Shown: positions 53,138 to 63,079, numbered from the stretch's first letter. The stretch is 64,000 bases of DNA from Rhodophyticola sp. CCM32 (GCF_004751985.1 NZ_CP038492.1:1054001-1118000), one strand, 5' to 3'. Notes: generated by a model from the letters alone, not told the origin. Program-made: numbers and translations.

Positions 53138-54368
53138 TCCGCCTGCTCCTGAATTGGTGCGATCGCCGCATCCATCAGCGCGCGTGCGGCGGTATCATCC
53201 CCAAAGACCTGGGCCGCATTGTCATAAATGGCAAGCGCTTCGCCGCTGCGGTCCAGCACGATCAGGGCGGCGATCAGTTGCGCCCATTCCTCTGGTGCCC
53301 CGCCCTGATCTGCCAGCCGTGCGCTCAACCCGTTGACCATATCGGCGATCATCGCCTGCCGATCCTCGGGCGCCATCTCCCCGGCCTGCAACATCTGCTC
53401 GGGTGTCGGTCCGCGCAGGGTCCGGGGTTGCGGCAAATCCTCCAGGGTCACGGGATCGCCCGCAAGATAGGCCACCTCTTCAATCTGCAACCGGATCGCC
53501 TCCAGCCAGGGCGCGCCCGGCGCGCTGTCGGCCAGCAGGTTGCGCCAGATCGGATAGGCCAGATCGGGCCGCCCCTGCTGCGCATACATCAGCCCTGCGT
53601 AATAGCGGGCAGGCCCGTTGCCCGGGTCCATCTCAAGCGCGCTGAGCAGGGTCGCCTCCGCCTCGGGGAGACATAGCCGCCCGCCGCCAGCACCATCATC
53701 TCGGCCAGATCCACAAGCTGCTCCGGGCGGGCCTGATCCCCCAGCAGGGTGACCAGCCGTCCCTGGGCCAGCCTTGCGGCGCGGAAATTGCCCAATGCCG
53801 CCTCGTTCCGGGCCAGAAGCGTCAGCCCCTGAATATCCTCGGGCCGCGTCTCCATCGTCTGGCGCAATTCGGCCACCAGTGCCGCGCGCTCCGGGTCTGT
53901 GGCAATCGGCGGGCGGGGCGGCAGGCTGCGCTCCACCTCCGCCTGACCGGGCCGGTCCGCGCGGGCCTCCTCCACCAGGGTTACCCGTGTCTCCAGCGGC
54001 AGATCGGGATAGCCCGGCGCGCCGATCTGCCAATAAAGCGCTATCGCACCGGCCACCATCGCCACCAGACCCGCGCCAAGAAGCCCCGCATCGCTGCGCC
54101 GCCCGGCCGACCCCGCGCCCCCGGCGGCCTGAAGCGCGCGATCAGCCTCCAGAACCCGGCGCGCCACCTCGGCCTTTGCCCGGGTCGCATCCGCTTCCGA
54201 CAGCACACCGCGCGCGACATCGCGCTCCAGCTCTTTCAGCTGGTCGCGATAGACCTGAAGGTCATAGGCCGCTGCCGGTCTGTCCCCGCCGCGCGGTCGG
54301 AAAAACCCCGCCCAGATCGCCAGGGCCACCAGCACCGAACCCGCGCCTGCGACAATCCAAAATCCCAT
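53134..54368 (-). CDS. ccmI: Cytochrome c maturation protein CcmI, with a one-base frameshift
   Basis: The N-terminal part from ATG 54368 (MGFWIVAGAGSVLVALAIWA) has two membrane segments flanking the cytoplasmic YDLQVYRDQLKELERD region, then TPR-like repeats. The frame is lost at the C4 run (GGGG at 53665-53668 on the plus strand): after LAAGGYVSP the expected EAEATLLSALEMDPGN follows in another frame and continues to 53134. One extra C would restore a 411-residue protein. CcmI is the apocytochrome chaperone of the Ccm system and is normally needed for respiration, so a sequencing undercall is likelier than a true null. Confidence 0.88.
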
Positions 54369-54564
54369 CTGATCTTTCGCCCGTCTGTCATGCCGTTCCC
54401 CCCCATCTATGCCGGGCCGGGCCGACACAAAAGACACATTCCGCCGCAGCCATGGCCGCCAAACCTGCCAGCCTGTCGCAATCCGCCCTTGAAATGCCGC
54501 GCCGGGTATCCTCTGATCCCGCCGGTTCCCGCACACCAAAGCCAGCCCTGAGGGAAGTTGAACC

Positions 54565-55809
54565 ATGCGCCGCTATTCCGCCTTTGCCATCGCCCGAGAG
54601 GCCGCGCGCCACCATCTGGGCTGGGACCGTGCCTGGCGCGCGCCCGCGCCGAAACAGCGCTATGATGTGGTGATCATCGGGGCAGGGGGGCACGGGCTGG
54701 CCACGGCCTATTACCTTGGCAAAAACCACGGCATCACCAATGTGGCGGTGATCGAGAAAGGCTGGCTTGGCGGTGGCAATACGGGCCGCAACACCACCAT
54801 CATCCGCTCGAACTACCTGCAGGACCCGTCTGCCGCGATTTTCGAGAAATCCCGCGCGCTTTATGAAACCCTGTCCCAGGAGCTGAACTACAATGTCATG
54901 TTCAGCCCGCGCGGGGTGATGATGCTGGCCCAGACCGAACCTGAAATCCGCGGCTATCAGCGCACCGCCCATGCCAATGCGCTGCAGGGGGTGGCCACGG
55001 AATTCATCGGCCCGGCCCGGGTGAAGGAATTATGCCCGATCATCGCCATCGACGGCCCGCGCTATCCGGTTCTGGGGGCGCTCTGGCAGCCCCGGGGCGG
55101 CACCGCGCGCCATGATGCGGTGGCCTGGGGCTATGCCCGGGCCTGTTCCGACATGGGCATGGATATCATCCAGCAATGCGAGGTGACCGGCATCCGTTCG
55201 AAAGCCGGGCAGGTGACGGGCGTTGAAACCAGCAAGGGCGCCATCGCCTGCGGCAGGCTTGGCATTGTGGTCGCAGGCCATTCCAGCACCCTTGCCGGGA
55301 TGGCGGGCTTTCGCCTGCCGATTGAATCCGTCGCCCTTCAGGCGCTGGTGTCCGAACCCGTCAAACCCTGCATGGATGTGGTGGTGATGGCCAACACCGT
55401 GCATGGCTATCTCAGCCAGTCCGACAAGGGTGAGATGGTGATCGGCGGCGGCACGGACGGGTTCAACAATTACACGCAGCGCGGCTCGTTCCATCATATC
55501 GAGGAAACCGTGCGCGCCCTGATTGAAACCTTCCCGATGCTCTCGCGCCTGAAAATGCTGCGCCAATGGGGCGGGATCGTGGATATCACCGGCGATCGCT
55601 CACCGATCATCTCCCCCACGCCTCTGGGCGGCTGTTTCATCAATTGTGGCTGGGGCACGGGCGGGTTCAAGGCTATCCCCGGATCGGGCTGGGGCTTTGC
55701 CGAACTGATCGCCAGGGGCCAGTCCCCCCTGACCGCGGCCTTCGGGCTGGACCGGTTCCGCGAAGGACGGTTCATAGATGAAAGCGTGGCAGCGGGGGTG
55801 GCGCATTGA
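54565..55809 (+). CDS. soxB: Sarcosine oxidase beta subunit
   Basis: A 414-residue flavoprotein with the FAD motif YDVVIIGAGGHGLATAYYLG and VIEKGWLGGGNTGRNTTIIR, and the C-terminal INCGWGTGGFKAIPGSGWGF. It is the catalytic subunit of heterotetrameric sarcosine oxidase, which demethylates sarcosine to glycine, H2O2 and a one-carbon unit on folate; the covalent FMN His of beta subunits is expected in the HHIEETVRAL area or earlier. The usual order soxBDAG is interrupted here by two small genes before soxD. Confidence 0.94.
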   Translation: MRRYSAFAIAREAARHHLGWDRAWRAPAPKQRYDVVIIGAGGHGLATAYYLGKNHGITNVAVIEKGWLGGGNTGRNTTIIRSNYLQDPSAAIFEKSRALYETLSQELNYNVMFSPRGVMMLAQTEPEIRGYQRTAHANALQGVATEFIGPARVKELCPIIAIDGPRYPVLGALWQPRGGTARHDAVAWGYARACSDMGMDIIQQCEVTGIRSKAGQVTGVETSKGAIACGRLGIVVAGHSSTLAGMAGFRLPIESVALQALVSEPVKPCMDVVVMANTVHGYLSQSDKGEMVIGGGTDGFNNYTQRGSFHHIEETVRALIETFPMLSRLKMLRQWGGIVDITGDRSPIISPTPLGGCFINCGWGTGGFKAIPGSGWGFAELIARGQSPLTAAFGLDRFREGRFIDESVAAGVAH

Positions 55810-56005
55810 CCGGCCCCTGCGATTTGCGCGCTTTTGTGCCGGTTCAGGCGCGCGCCATGCGGACGCAGGGGGGTCCGGCACGTTCTGGCCGGTGCATTAG
55901 GACCGAACCGGCCCTTTTTGGCCGAGATTGCCCGTTTTCCACCGCACCGATTGAGCCTGCCCCGACCTTCGCCATGCTGAACCCCGCAGCAATGGAGGAG
56001 CCCTC

Positions 56006-56245
56006 ATGTCTGACTTTGATCACAGAAACAATACGTTCGACTACGCGCCGCAGGACAGTTCGGGCAGCACCCTTGGTGCGCTCCTGTTCGTTCTGGGGAT
56101 TGTCGGTGTTATTCTCGTCGCCATGTTCTTCTTGGGCGGTGACGGAAACAGCACAGCCCCGGCTGACCCGGGCACGGCGCCCGCAATCGCACCCGCGCCC
56201 GATGTCACACCAGGCGCCCCGGCGGCACCCGCAATCGTGGAATAA
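56006..56245 (+). CDS. Small single-pass membrane protein
   Basis: A 79-residue protein: a polar N-terminus, one transmembrane segment (LGALLFVLGIVGVILVAMFF, about residues 24-43) and a Pro/Ala-rich tail (APADPGTAPAIAPAPDVTPG). Start ATG 56006 follows GGAGGAG. Unrecognised beyond topology. It sits between soxB and soxD. Confidence 0.7.
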   Translation: MSDFDHRNNTFDYAPQDSSGSTLGALLFVLGIVGVILVAMFFLGGDGNSTAPADPGTAPAIAPAPDVTPGAPAAPAIVE

Positions 56246-56352
56246 CACAGCCCACGAAACCCCTCCCTCAAAGGGCAGGCGCCACCCGGCGTCTGCCCTT
56301 TTCCTGTTCTGCCTCGCCGCGACAATCCCCCCTTTGAATCAGGAGGTTCGAC

Positions 56353-56694
56353 ATGCCCCATAACCCTGATATGGCCAAACAGATGCGCCAGGATCTCGGC
56401 GATCTCGAAGGCCTGACCGAGCAAAAGATGTTCGGTGGCCTGTGCTACCTGCATCATGGCAATATGATCGGCGGGGTCGGGCCGAAAGGCGCGCTCTACC
56501 GCACGGGCAAGGGCGCGCTGGCCAGGGCGCTTACCTTGCCCGGCACCACCCAGATGGAAATGGGGGGCCGCAAAATGGGCGGTTTTGCCCGCCTGTCAAA
56601 CGACGCCTTCGCCGATGAGACCACCCGTCTGGCCCTCACCCGGATGGCGCTTGATTTTGTCACAACCCTGCCGCCGAAGGCGCCCAGATCATGA
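56353..56694 (+). CDS. TfoX/Sxy N-terminal domain protein
   Basis: A 113-residue protein consisting only of the TfoX_N domain (EGLTEQKMFGGLCYLHHGNM and LPGTTQMEMGGRKMGGFARL). In gammaproteobacteria the TfoX domain activates competence genes; single-domain versions in alphaproteobacteria have no known role. AGGAGG precedes ATG 56353. It lies inside the otherwise standard sox operon. Confidence 0.85.
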   Translation: MPHNPDMAKQMRQDLGDLEGLTEQKMFGGLCYLHHGNMIGGVGPKGALYRTGKGALARALTLPGTTQMEMGGRKMGGFARLSNDAFADETTRLALTRMALDFVTTLPPKAPRS

Positions 56695-56703
56695 TCGCTT
56701 CTT

Positions 56704-56754
56704 CATCTTTCAAATATTTCGGGGGACGGCTGCAAGCCGGGGGGCAGCGCCCCC
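56704..56754. repeat. Rhodobacterales-type intergenic hairpin repeat, copy 2
   Basis: TTTCAAATATTTCGGGGGAC, then GGCTGCAAGCCGGGGGGCAGCGCCCCC with pairing GGCT-GCA-AGCC and GGGGGC-AGC-GCCCCC. It is related to the copy at 52356-52404 and may act as a weak terminator before soxD. Confidence 0.6.
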
Positions 56755-56806
56755 GTGTTCCGCCTGCCACCAATCCCGGGTTCCGGCTCAATTCCGGGAC
56801 GCGCGC

Positions 56807-57127
56807 ATGCTGATCCTGACCTGCCCCTATTGCGGCCTCCGCGCCGATGAGACAGAGCTTGCCCCGGGCGGGGAGGCGCATCTGAAACGCGTCGGTCCCG
56901 GGTCGGACGACGCGGATTTCGAGGCCTATCTGTTCCACCGCGCCAATCTCAAAAGCGTGCATTTCGAACGCTGGCGCCATGCCTATGGCTGCGGCAAATG
57001 GTTCCTCGCCGCCCGCGACACGGCCACATTGGAGGTGTTCGGCACCTATCCCGCCCAAAGCACGGAACCGCCCGCTGAGATCCTTGACAGGATCAAGGCC
57101 AGACAGCCGGGATGGACCCCGTCATGA
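56807..57127 (+). CDS. soxD: Sarcosine oxidase delta subunit
   Basis: A 106-residue protein with the zinc-binding start MLILTCPYCGLRADETELAP and a second ligand area HAYGCGKWFLAARDT (Cys2-His-Cys type). It is a structural zinc subunit of heterotetrameric sarcosine oxidase. Its stop overlaps soxA by 4 nt (ATGA). Confidence 0.93.
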   Translation: MLILTCPYCGLRADETELAPGGEAHLKRVGPGSDDADFEAYLFHRANLKSVHFERWRHAYGCGKWFLAARDTATLEVFGTYPAQSTEPPAEILDRIKARQPGWTPS

Positions 57128-60068
57128 GCACCCGCCTTGCCCGTGGCGGCCGCCTCATCGACCGGTCGGTGCAGATTGAATTCTCATTCAACCGCAAACG
57201 GTTACACGGCTTTTCCGGCGATACGCTGGCCTCCGCGCTTCTGGCCAATGGCCAAAGCCTTGTGGGGCGCAGCTTCAAATACCACCGCCCGCGCGGCATT
57301 CTTGCCTCCGGCCCCGAGGAACCGAATGCCCTGGTCAATCTGGGGCAGGGCGGACGGTTCGAGCCCAATCAGCGGGCGACAACGACCGAGCTGTTTGACG
57401 GGTTGCAGGCGCAAAGCCAGAACCACTGGCCCAGCCTCGATTTCGATATCGGCGCGCTTAATCAGCTTGCCGCCCGCCTGCTGCCTGCGGGGTTCTATTA
57501 CAAGACCTTCATCCATCCGCGCCCGTTCTGGAAACACCTGTTCGAGCCGATCATCCGCCAGTCCGCCGGTCTGGGTGCGGCCCCGAAAGATCGCGATGCG
57601 GATCGCTATGAACATTTCTATGGGTTTGTGGATCTGCTGATCATCGGTGGCGGGGTTGCGGGGCTGCAAGCCGCGCGCAGCGCCGGGGCGGAAGGCAAAC
57701 GCGTGCTGCTGATCGAGCAAACTGCCGATTGGGGCGGCCGCGCCCCTGTCGATGGCGGCATGATCGAAGGGAAGACGCCGGAAGATTGGGTGAGAGACGC
57801 ATTACAATCCATTGAAACTATGCCAAATATCACGGTTCGCACCCGGATGATGGGGGCGGGCGTGTATGATCATGGCTATGTTCTGGCCTATGAGCGTGTG
57901 GCCGATCACACCCCGGAAACAGGTGCCCCCCGCCACCGGCTCTGGCGCATCCGGGCAGGCCATGTGATCACCGCCACAGGCGCCATTGAACGCCCGCTCA
58001 GCTTTGCGGGCAATGATATTCCCGGCGTCATGCTGGCCTCGGCGATGCGGGATTATCTGGTCAATCACGCGGTTTCCGCCGGCGATCGCACGGTGGTTGT
58101 CACCAATAATGACGATGCCTATCGCACGGCGCTGGCCCTGCATCAGGCGGGCCTTTCGGTGCCGTGCATCGTCGATGCCCGCCCCGGGGCGGAGGGCGAT
58201 CTGCCGGATCGGGCCCGCGCTTTGGGGATCCGGGTTCTGACCGGCACCGGCATCGCGCAGGTCAAAGGCGGAAAATATGTGACCGGTGTTGCCCTCTGCC
58301 AGCAGGCGGGCGAGGGGGCAGCGACCGAAGAGATCGCCTGCGACGCGGTGGCCATGTCCGGCGGCTGGTCCCCGGTGGTGCATCTGTGGTCCCATTGCGG
58401 CGGCAAGCTGATCTGGGATGAGGGGCTGGCCTGTTTCCGCCCTGATCCTGACCGCCCCCCTACCGGCGATGAAGGGGCGGGGTTTGTCTCGGCCACCGGG
58501 GCCGCGAATGGGGATTTCCACCTGTCGCAGATCGTGCCCGGAGCCGAGGTGGAGACCGAAAACCCGCTGATGCCCGTCTGGATGATGCCGCAGGGGGGGA
58601 TATCGGGAAACGCGCGAAGATGTGGCTGGATTTCCAGAATGATGTGAAGGTCTCCGACGTGCAGCTTGCCGCGCGCGAAGGCTATGAAAGCGTGGAACAC
58701 ACCAAACGCTACACCACATTGGGGATGGCGACGGATCAGGGGAAGCTCAGCAATATCAACGGTCTGGCGGTGCTTTCTGATGCGCTGAACGCGCCGATCC
58801 CGCAGGTGGGCACCACCACCTTCCGCCCGCCCTACACACCGATCTCCATGGGTGCGATCGCAGGTGAGGCGCGCGCCGATCTGTTTCAGCCCCTGCGGCG
58901 CACAGTGCTTCATGACTGGCACGCGGCCCATGGGGCGGTGTTCGAACCGGTGGGCCAGTGGCATCGGCCCTATTGCTTCCCCCGGGGTGCGGAAACCCGG
59001 GCCGGGGCCGTGGCGCGCGAGATCACCGCGACCCGCAGCAGCCTGGGCCTGCTGGATGCCTCCACACTTGGCAAGATTCTGGTGAAAGGCCCGGATGCGG
59101 GGCGGTTCATGGATATGCTGTACACCAATATGATGAGCAACCTGAAACCCGGGCGCTGCCGCTATGGCCTGATGTGCAATGAAAACGGGTTTTTGATGGA
59201 TGACGGGGTGGTGGCGCGTCTGGATGACAGCACATTTCTGGTCCACACCACCACCGGCGGGGCGGATCATATCCATGGGCATATGGAGGATTGGCTGCAA
59301 TGCGAATGGTGGGACTGGCAGGTCTATACCGTCAATGTCACCGAACACTGGGCTCAGATTGCCGTTGTCGGCCCGAAAGCGCGCGCGGTTCTGGAAAAAC
59401 TGGGCGGCACAATGGATCTTGGCGCCGGGGTCCTGCCGTTCATGGGCTGGGCCGAGGGCCGGATCGGAGATTTCGACGCCCGCGTCTTCCGCATCTCCTT
59501 CTCCGGTGAATTGAGTTTCGAGCTGGCGGTGCCCGCCTCACAGGGTCTGGATTTCTGGGAGACGCTGCATGAGGCAGGCGCCGAATTTGACGCCACCGCC
59601 TATGGCACCGAGGCGTTGCATGTGATGCGCGCCGAAAAGGGGTTCATCATGATCGGCGATGAAACCGATGGCACGGTGATCCCCCAGGATCTGGGGCTGG
59701 ACTGGGCGATCTCAACGAAGAAAGCGGATTATCTGGGCAAACGGGCGCAGGCGCGGCCCCATATGACCGATGGCGCAAGGTGGAAACTGGTGGGGCTGCA
59801 AACGCTGAACGGCACGGTTCTGGCCGATGGCAGCTATGCGGTGGCGCCGGGCAACACCGCAAACGGGCAGCGGAACACGCAGGGCCGCGTGACCTCCACC
59901 TACCATTCCCCGACCCTGAACCGGGGCATCGCCATGGGGCTGGTTCTGAACGGGCCGGACCGGATGGGGGAGGTGCTGGAGTTCATCACTGTCACCGGTG
60001 ACATGGTCGAGGCCCGCATCGTCAGCCCGGTCTTCTATGACCCGGAGGGGGAGAAGCAGAATGTCTGA
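57124..60068 (+). CDS. soxA: Sarcosine oxidase alpha subunit, with a one-base frameshift
   Basis: From ATG 57124 the N-terminal part has the 2Fe-2S-like fold region (IEFSFNRKRLHGFSGDTLAS), the NAD-binding motif LLIIGGGVAGLQAARSAGAE and VITATGAIERPLSFAGNDIP. The frame breaks at the G run 58593-58599: seven G are present, and eight would read QGGDIGKRAKMWLDFQNDVK and continue to 60068 through the GcvT-like folate domain (LVKGPDAGRFMDMLYTNMMS; YGTEALHVMRAEKGFIMIGD). The repaired protein is about 981 residues, as expected. It binds NAD and tetrahydrofolate and accepts the methylene group. A sequencing undercall is the simplest explanation of the break. Confidence 0.9.
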
Positions 60069-60627
60069 CCACAGCGCCCTGCCGGGGGCAGAGGCAATCA
60101 GCCGCGCCGCACATCTGCGGGAAATCGGGCTGCAGGGGATGGTGACGCTCAAGGCGGATATGGATGCCTCTGCGGTGGCCCGCGCGGTCAGGGCGGCAAC
60201 AGGTCTGGCGCTGCCGGAGCCACGCGGGATTGTCAGCTCTGACATGCAGTCTGTCGCCTGGATGGCCCCCGATGAGCTTCTGATCCTCTGTGCCCATGAC
60301 ACGGCCGATGCGCTGGTGACCGATCTGGGCGAGGCGCTGAAGGATCAGCCTCATCTGGCGGTCAATGTCTCGGACGCCCGCGCGGTTTTTGCGCTGGACG
60401 GCCCCGGCGCGCGGGAGGTTCTGGCGAAACTGGCCCCGGTCGATCTGCACCCCGACAGTTTCCGGCCCGGAGAGATGCGGCGCACCCGGCTGGCGCAGGC
60501 CGCCGCCGCCTTCTGGATGCCGGAGGAGCACAGTTTCCGCGTCATCTGCTTCCGCTCGGTGGCGCGCTATGTGTTCGATCTGCTTGCCTTGAGCGCCAAA
60601 GACGGCGGCAGGGTCGGGTATTTCTAA
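60061..60627 (+). CDS. soxG: Sarcosine oxidase gamma subunit
   Basis: A 188-residue GcvT-like small subunit (MQSVAWMAPDELLILCAHDT and VNVSDARAVFALDGPGAREV) that completes the BDAG heterotetramer. ATG 60061 overlaps the end of soxA by 8 nt, with GGAGGGGGAG just upstream, so translation is coupled. Confidence 0.92.
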   Translation: MSDHSALPGAEAISRAAHLREIGLQGMVTLKADMDASAVARAVRAATGLALPEPRGIVSSDMQSVAWMAPDELLILCAHDTADALVTDLGEALKDQPHLAVNVSDARAVFALDGPGAREVLAKLAPVDLHPDSFRPGEMRRTRLAQAAAAFWMPEEHSFRVICFRSVARYVFDLLALSAKDGGRVGYF

Positions 60628-61000
60628 AGCGCCGTCCTGAAAATCTGAGCCAGCCCTCACCACCATTTCGCCCGGCGGCACCGCCGGGCAGCGCCTGAGC
60701 CGACCCCACGGGGCGCGCGGGCGCTTCTCGCCCTCCCCTCGGCTCAGGCGCTGCCCTCCGCGTAATGCATATGCGTTGCAGAATTCTGGTCCGACGCTCA
60801 AAGAACGCGAAGCGTGGCAGGGTATAGGTGATGCAGGTTCAAGGCAGGGTGCTATGACGAAAGACCGGAATTCCCGGGATTTTCGTGCGGAAAACACGTG
60901 TTTTCCGATCACTCTGCACAGCCCCGGGGTTGACCTTTGGGCCGGGGAGCCTCCATCTGTCAGTCAATCGCATGCAGAAGAACCAAGAGGGGTCTGACCA
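60628..61000. other. Gene-free region between soxG and sodB with a long inverted repeat
   Basis: About 370 bp. It contains a small hairpin (CCCGGCGG-CA-CCGCCGGG, 60671-60688) overlapping a perfect 18-bp inverted repeat (60686-60703 with 60739-60756), and further right the leader of sodB. No gene found on either strand. Confidence 0.55.
60686..60756. repeat. Perfect 18-bp inverted repeat with 35-bp spacer
   Basis: GGGCAGCGCCTGAGCCGA (60686-60703) is the exact reverse complement of TCGGCTCAGGCGCTGCCC (60739-60756). It could be a large transcript hairpin terminating the sox operon or a mobile palindromic unit; no T tract follows. Confidence 0.75.
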
Positions 61001-61609
61001 ATGACATTCGAACTTCCCGACCTTCCCTACGCCCATGATGCACTGGCCGCGAACGGCATGTCGCAGGAAACCCTGGAATATCACCATGACCTGCACCACA
61101 AGGCCTATGTGGACAATGGCAACAAGCTGATCGCAGGCACCGAATGGGCCGACAAACCGATGGAAGAGATCATCACCGGCACCTATGATGCGGGCGCGGT
61201 GGCACAGAATGGTATCTTCAACAATATCAGCCAGTTGTGGAACCATAATCAGTTCTGGGAGATGATGGGCCCCGGCGCTTCGACCATGCCCGAAGAGCTT
61301 GAGACGCGGATCACCGATGCGTTCGGATCGGTCGATGAATTCAAATCGCAGTTTTCCGCCGCAGGGGCGGGGCAGTTCGGCTCTGGCTGGGCCTGGCTGG
61401 TGGTCGATACCGATGGCAGCCTGAAGGTTACCAAGACCGAAAATGGCGTGAACCCGCTTTGCTTCGGGCAGACAGCGCTTCTGGGCTGCGATGTGTGGGA
61501 ACATTCCTACTATATCGACTTCCGCAACAAACGGCCCGCGTACCTGACCAACTTCCTCGACAATCTGGTGAACTGGGAAAACGTGGCGGAACGGCTGGCT
61601 GCGGCCTGA
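61001..61609 (+). CDS. sodB: Iron superoxide dismutase
   Basis: A 202-residue Fe/Mn-type SOD. Metal ligands fall in LEYHHDLHHKAYV, LWNHNQFW and GCDVWEHSYYIDFRNKRPAY; AGAGQFGSGWAWLV is the conserved core. The sequence around QFGSGW and the length fit the iron enzyme. ATG 61001 follows AAGAGGGG. It detoxifies superoxide in the cytoplasm; placement after sarcosine oxidase, an H2O2 producer, may be coincidental. Confidence 0.94.
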   Translation: MTFELPDLPYAHDALAANGMSQETLEYHHDLHHKAYVDNGNKLIAGTEWADKPMEEIITGTYDAGAVAQNGIFNNISQLWNHNQFWEMMGPGASTMPEELETRITDAFGSVDEFKSQFSAAGAGQFGSGWAWLVVDTDGSLKVTKTENGVNPLCFGQTALLGCDVWEHSYYIDFRNKRPAYLTNFLDNLVNWENVAERLAAA

Positions 61610-61630
61610 ACGCAGGGCCGGATCTTTCAG

Positions 61631-61660
61631 GGCTCGCCCGGCGTATGGGGCGGGCCTTTT
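61631..61660 (+). terminator. Terminator after sodB
   Basis: GGCTCGCCC (61631-61639) pairs with GGGCGGGCC (61648-61656), with one G-T pair, followed by TTTT. Confidence 0.7.
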
Positions 61661-61699
61661 GCATTGCCTCATCCGGGCAAGTGCGCTTCGCTGCATCCC

Positions 61700-62170
61700 A
61701 TGACCGACATGCCCGAACTTCGCCCGGCAAAAGCCGCTGATCTGCCCGCGCTTCAGATACTCTATCAACATCTGATCCCGGGAGAGAGGCCTGCATCACC
61801 GGACGTGGCCGAGGATCGTCTGACCGCCCTGGCTGCCTATCCCGGCAGCGCGGTTCTGGTTGCTGATCTGGCGGGCGATCTGATTGCCACTGTGACGCTG
61901 ATCATCGTGCCCAACATGACCCGTGGCGGCGCCCCATATGCGTTTATCGAAAATGTCGTGACCCATGCGGATTTCCGGGGGCAGGGCCATGGCACCCGGC
62001 TTCTGTCAGAGGCTGAACGGCGGGCCTGGGATGCAGGCTGCTACCGGATCATGATTGTCAGCGGCGATCACAACAGCACGGCCCATGCCCTTTACCGGAG
62101 TGCAGGCTATTCCGGGTCCAAGATCGGCTTTCAGAAGCGCAGGATTGCAGACCGCCACCCGGTCCGATAG
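61700..62170 (+). CDS. GNAT-family N-acetyltransferase
   Basis: A 156-residue acetyltransferase: MPELRPAKAADLPALQILYQ at the N-terminus, ENVVTHADFRGQGHGTRLLS with the acetyl-CoA pyrophosphate loop (RGQGHGT) and DHNSTAHALYRSAGY near the end. The substrate is unknown. It lies 27 bp before rarD. Confidence 0.88.
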   Translation: MTDMPELRPAKAADLPALQILYQHLIPGERPASPDVAEDRLTALAAYPGSAVLVADLAGDLIATVTLIIVPNMTRGGAPYAFIENVVTHADFRGQGHGTRLLSEAERRAWDAGCYRIMIVSGDHNSTAHALYRSAGYSGSKIGFQKRRIADRHPVR

Positions 62171-62197
62171 GCCGGGGCAGAGAGGCAGGGGAGCAAG

Positions 62198-63079
62198 ATG
62201 ACTGAGCCTGTGAAAGGCGTTCTGGCGATGATCGGAGCCTGCACGATCTGGGGTCTGTCGCCGATTTTCTACAAGCTTTTGTCGGATGTGCCGCCGCTGG
62301 AGGTTCTGGCCCATCGCACGCTGTGGTCGGTGATCGTGTTCGGGCTGGCTCTGGCCGGGCAGGGGCGGCTGCGGGACCTGCGCCCGGCGCTCTCAGGTAG
62401 GCGGGTTCTGCTGCTGGTCTTTGTGGCCGCGATGATGATTTCGGCCAACTGGTTTCTGTTCATCTTTTCGATACAGGTGGGCCGGACGGTGGAATCCGCA
62501 CTTGGATATTACATCTTTCCGCTGGTTGCCGTGCTGATCGGGGCCGTGGTTCTGAAAGAGAAACTGGGCAAGGCGCAACTGGCCGCTGTGGGGCTGGCGG
62601 CGCTGGCAGTGACAATCCTGACCCTGGGTCTGGGGGTTGCCCCCTGGATTTCGCTGACCCTGGGGGTGACCTTCGGCATGTACGGGTTGTTGAAACGATG
62701 GGTTGCGGCGGGGCCTGTGGTGTCGGTGACAAGCGAGGTGCTGCTGATCAGCCCGCTGGCGCTTGGTTATCTGCTTTGGCTTGGGCCCGGGCAGGGGGCT
62801 TTTGGCAATGATCTGTGGGCCAGCCTGTTTCTGGTCCTGTCCGGCCCGCTGACGGCGCTGCCGCTGATCCTGTTTTCCTACGCGGCCAAACGTGCGGCCA
62901 TGTCCACCATCGGGCTGGTGCAATATCTGAACCCGACGCTGCAATTCGGCTCGGCCGTGCTGATCCTGGGGGAGAGGGTGACGCTGTGGCACGCCATCGC
63001 CTTCCCGATCATCTGGGTTGCGCTGATGATCTATTCCTGGGCCAGTCTCAGGCGGCCGCAAGCTCCAGCGCCGACATAA
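62198..63079 (+). CDS. rarD: RarD/EamA-family transporter
   Basis: A 293-residue inner-membrane protein with about ten hydrophobic helices in two EamA repeats. The start, GVLAMIGACTIWGLSPIFYK, and VGRTVESALGYYIFPL in the first half are characteristic of RarD (named after the chloramphenicol-sensitivity locus). The physiological substrate is unknown. Its 3' end overlaps the convergent LOG-family gene by about 30 nt. Confidence 0.88.
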   Translation: MTEPVKGVLAMIGACTIWGLSPIFYKLLSDVPPLEVLAHRTLWSVIVFGLALAGQGRLRDLRPALSGRRVLLLVFVAAMMISANWFLFIFSIQVGRTVESALGYYIFPLVAVLIGAVVLKEKLGKAQLAAVGLAALAVTILTLGLGVAPWISLTLGVTFGMYGLLKRWVAAGPVVSVTSEVLLISPLALGYLLWLGPGQGAFGNDLWASLFLVLSGPLTALPLILFSYAAKRAAMSTIGLVQYLNPTLQFGSAVLILGERVTLWHAIAFPIIWVALMIYSWASLRRPQAPAPT

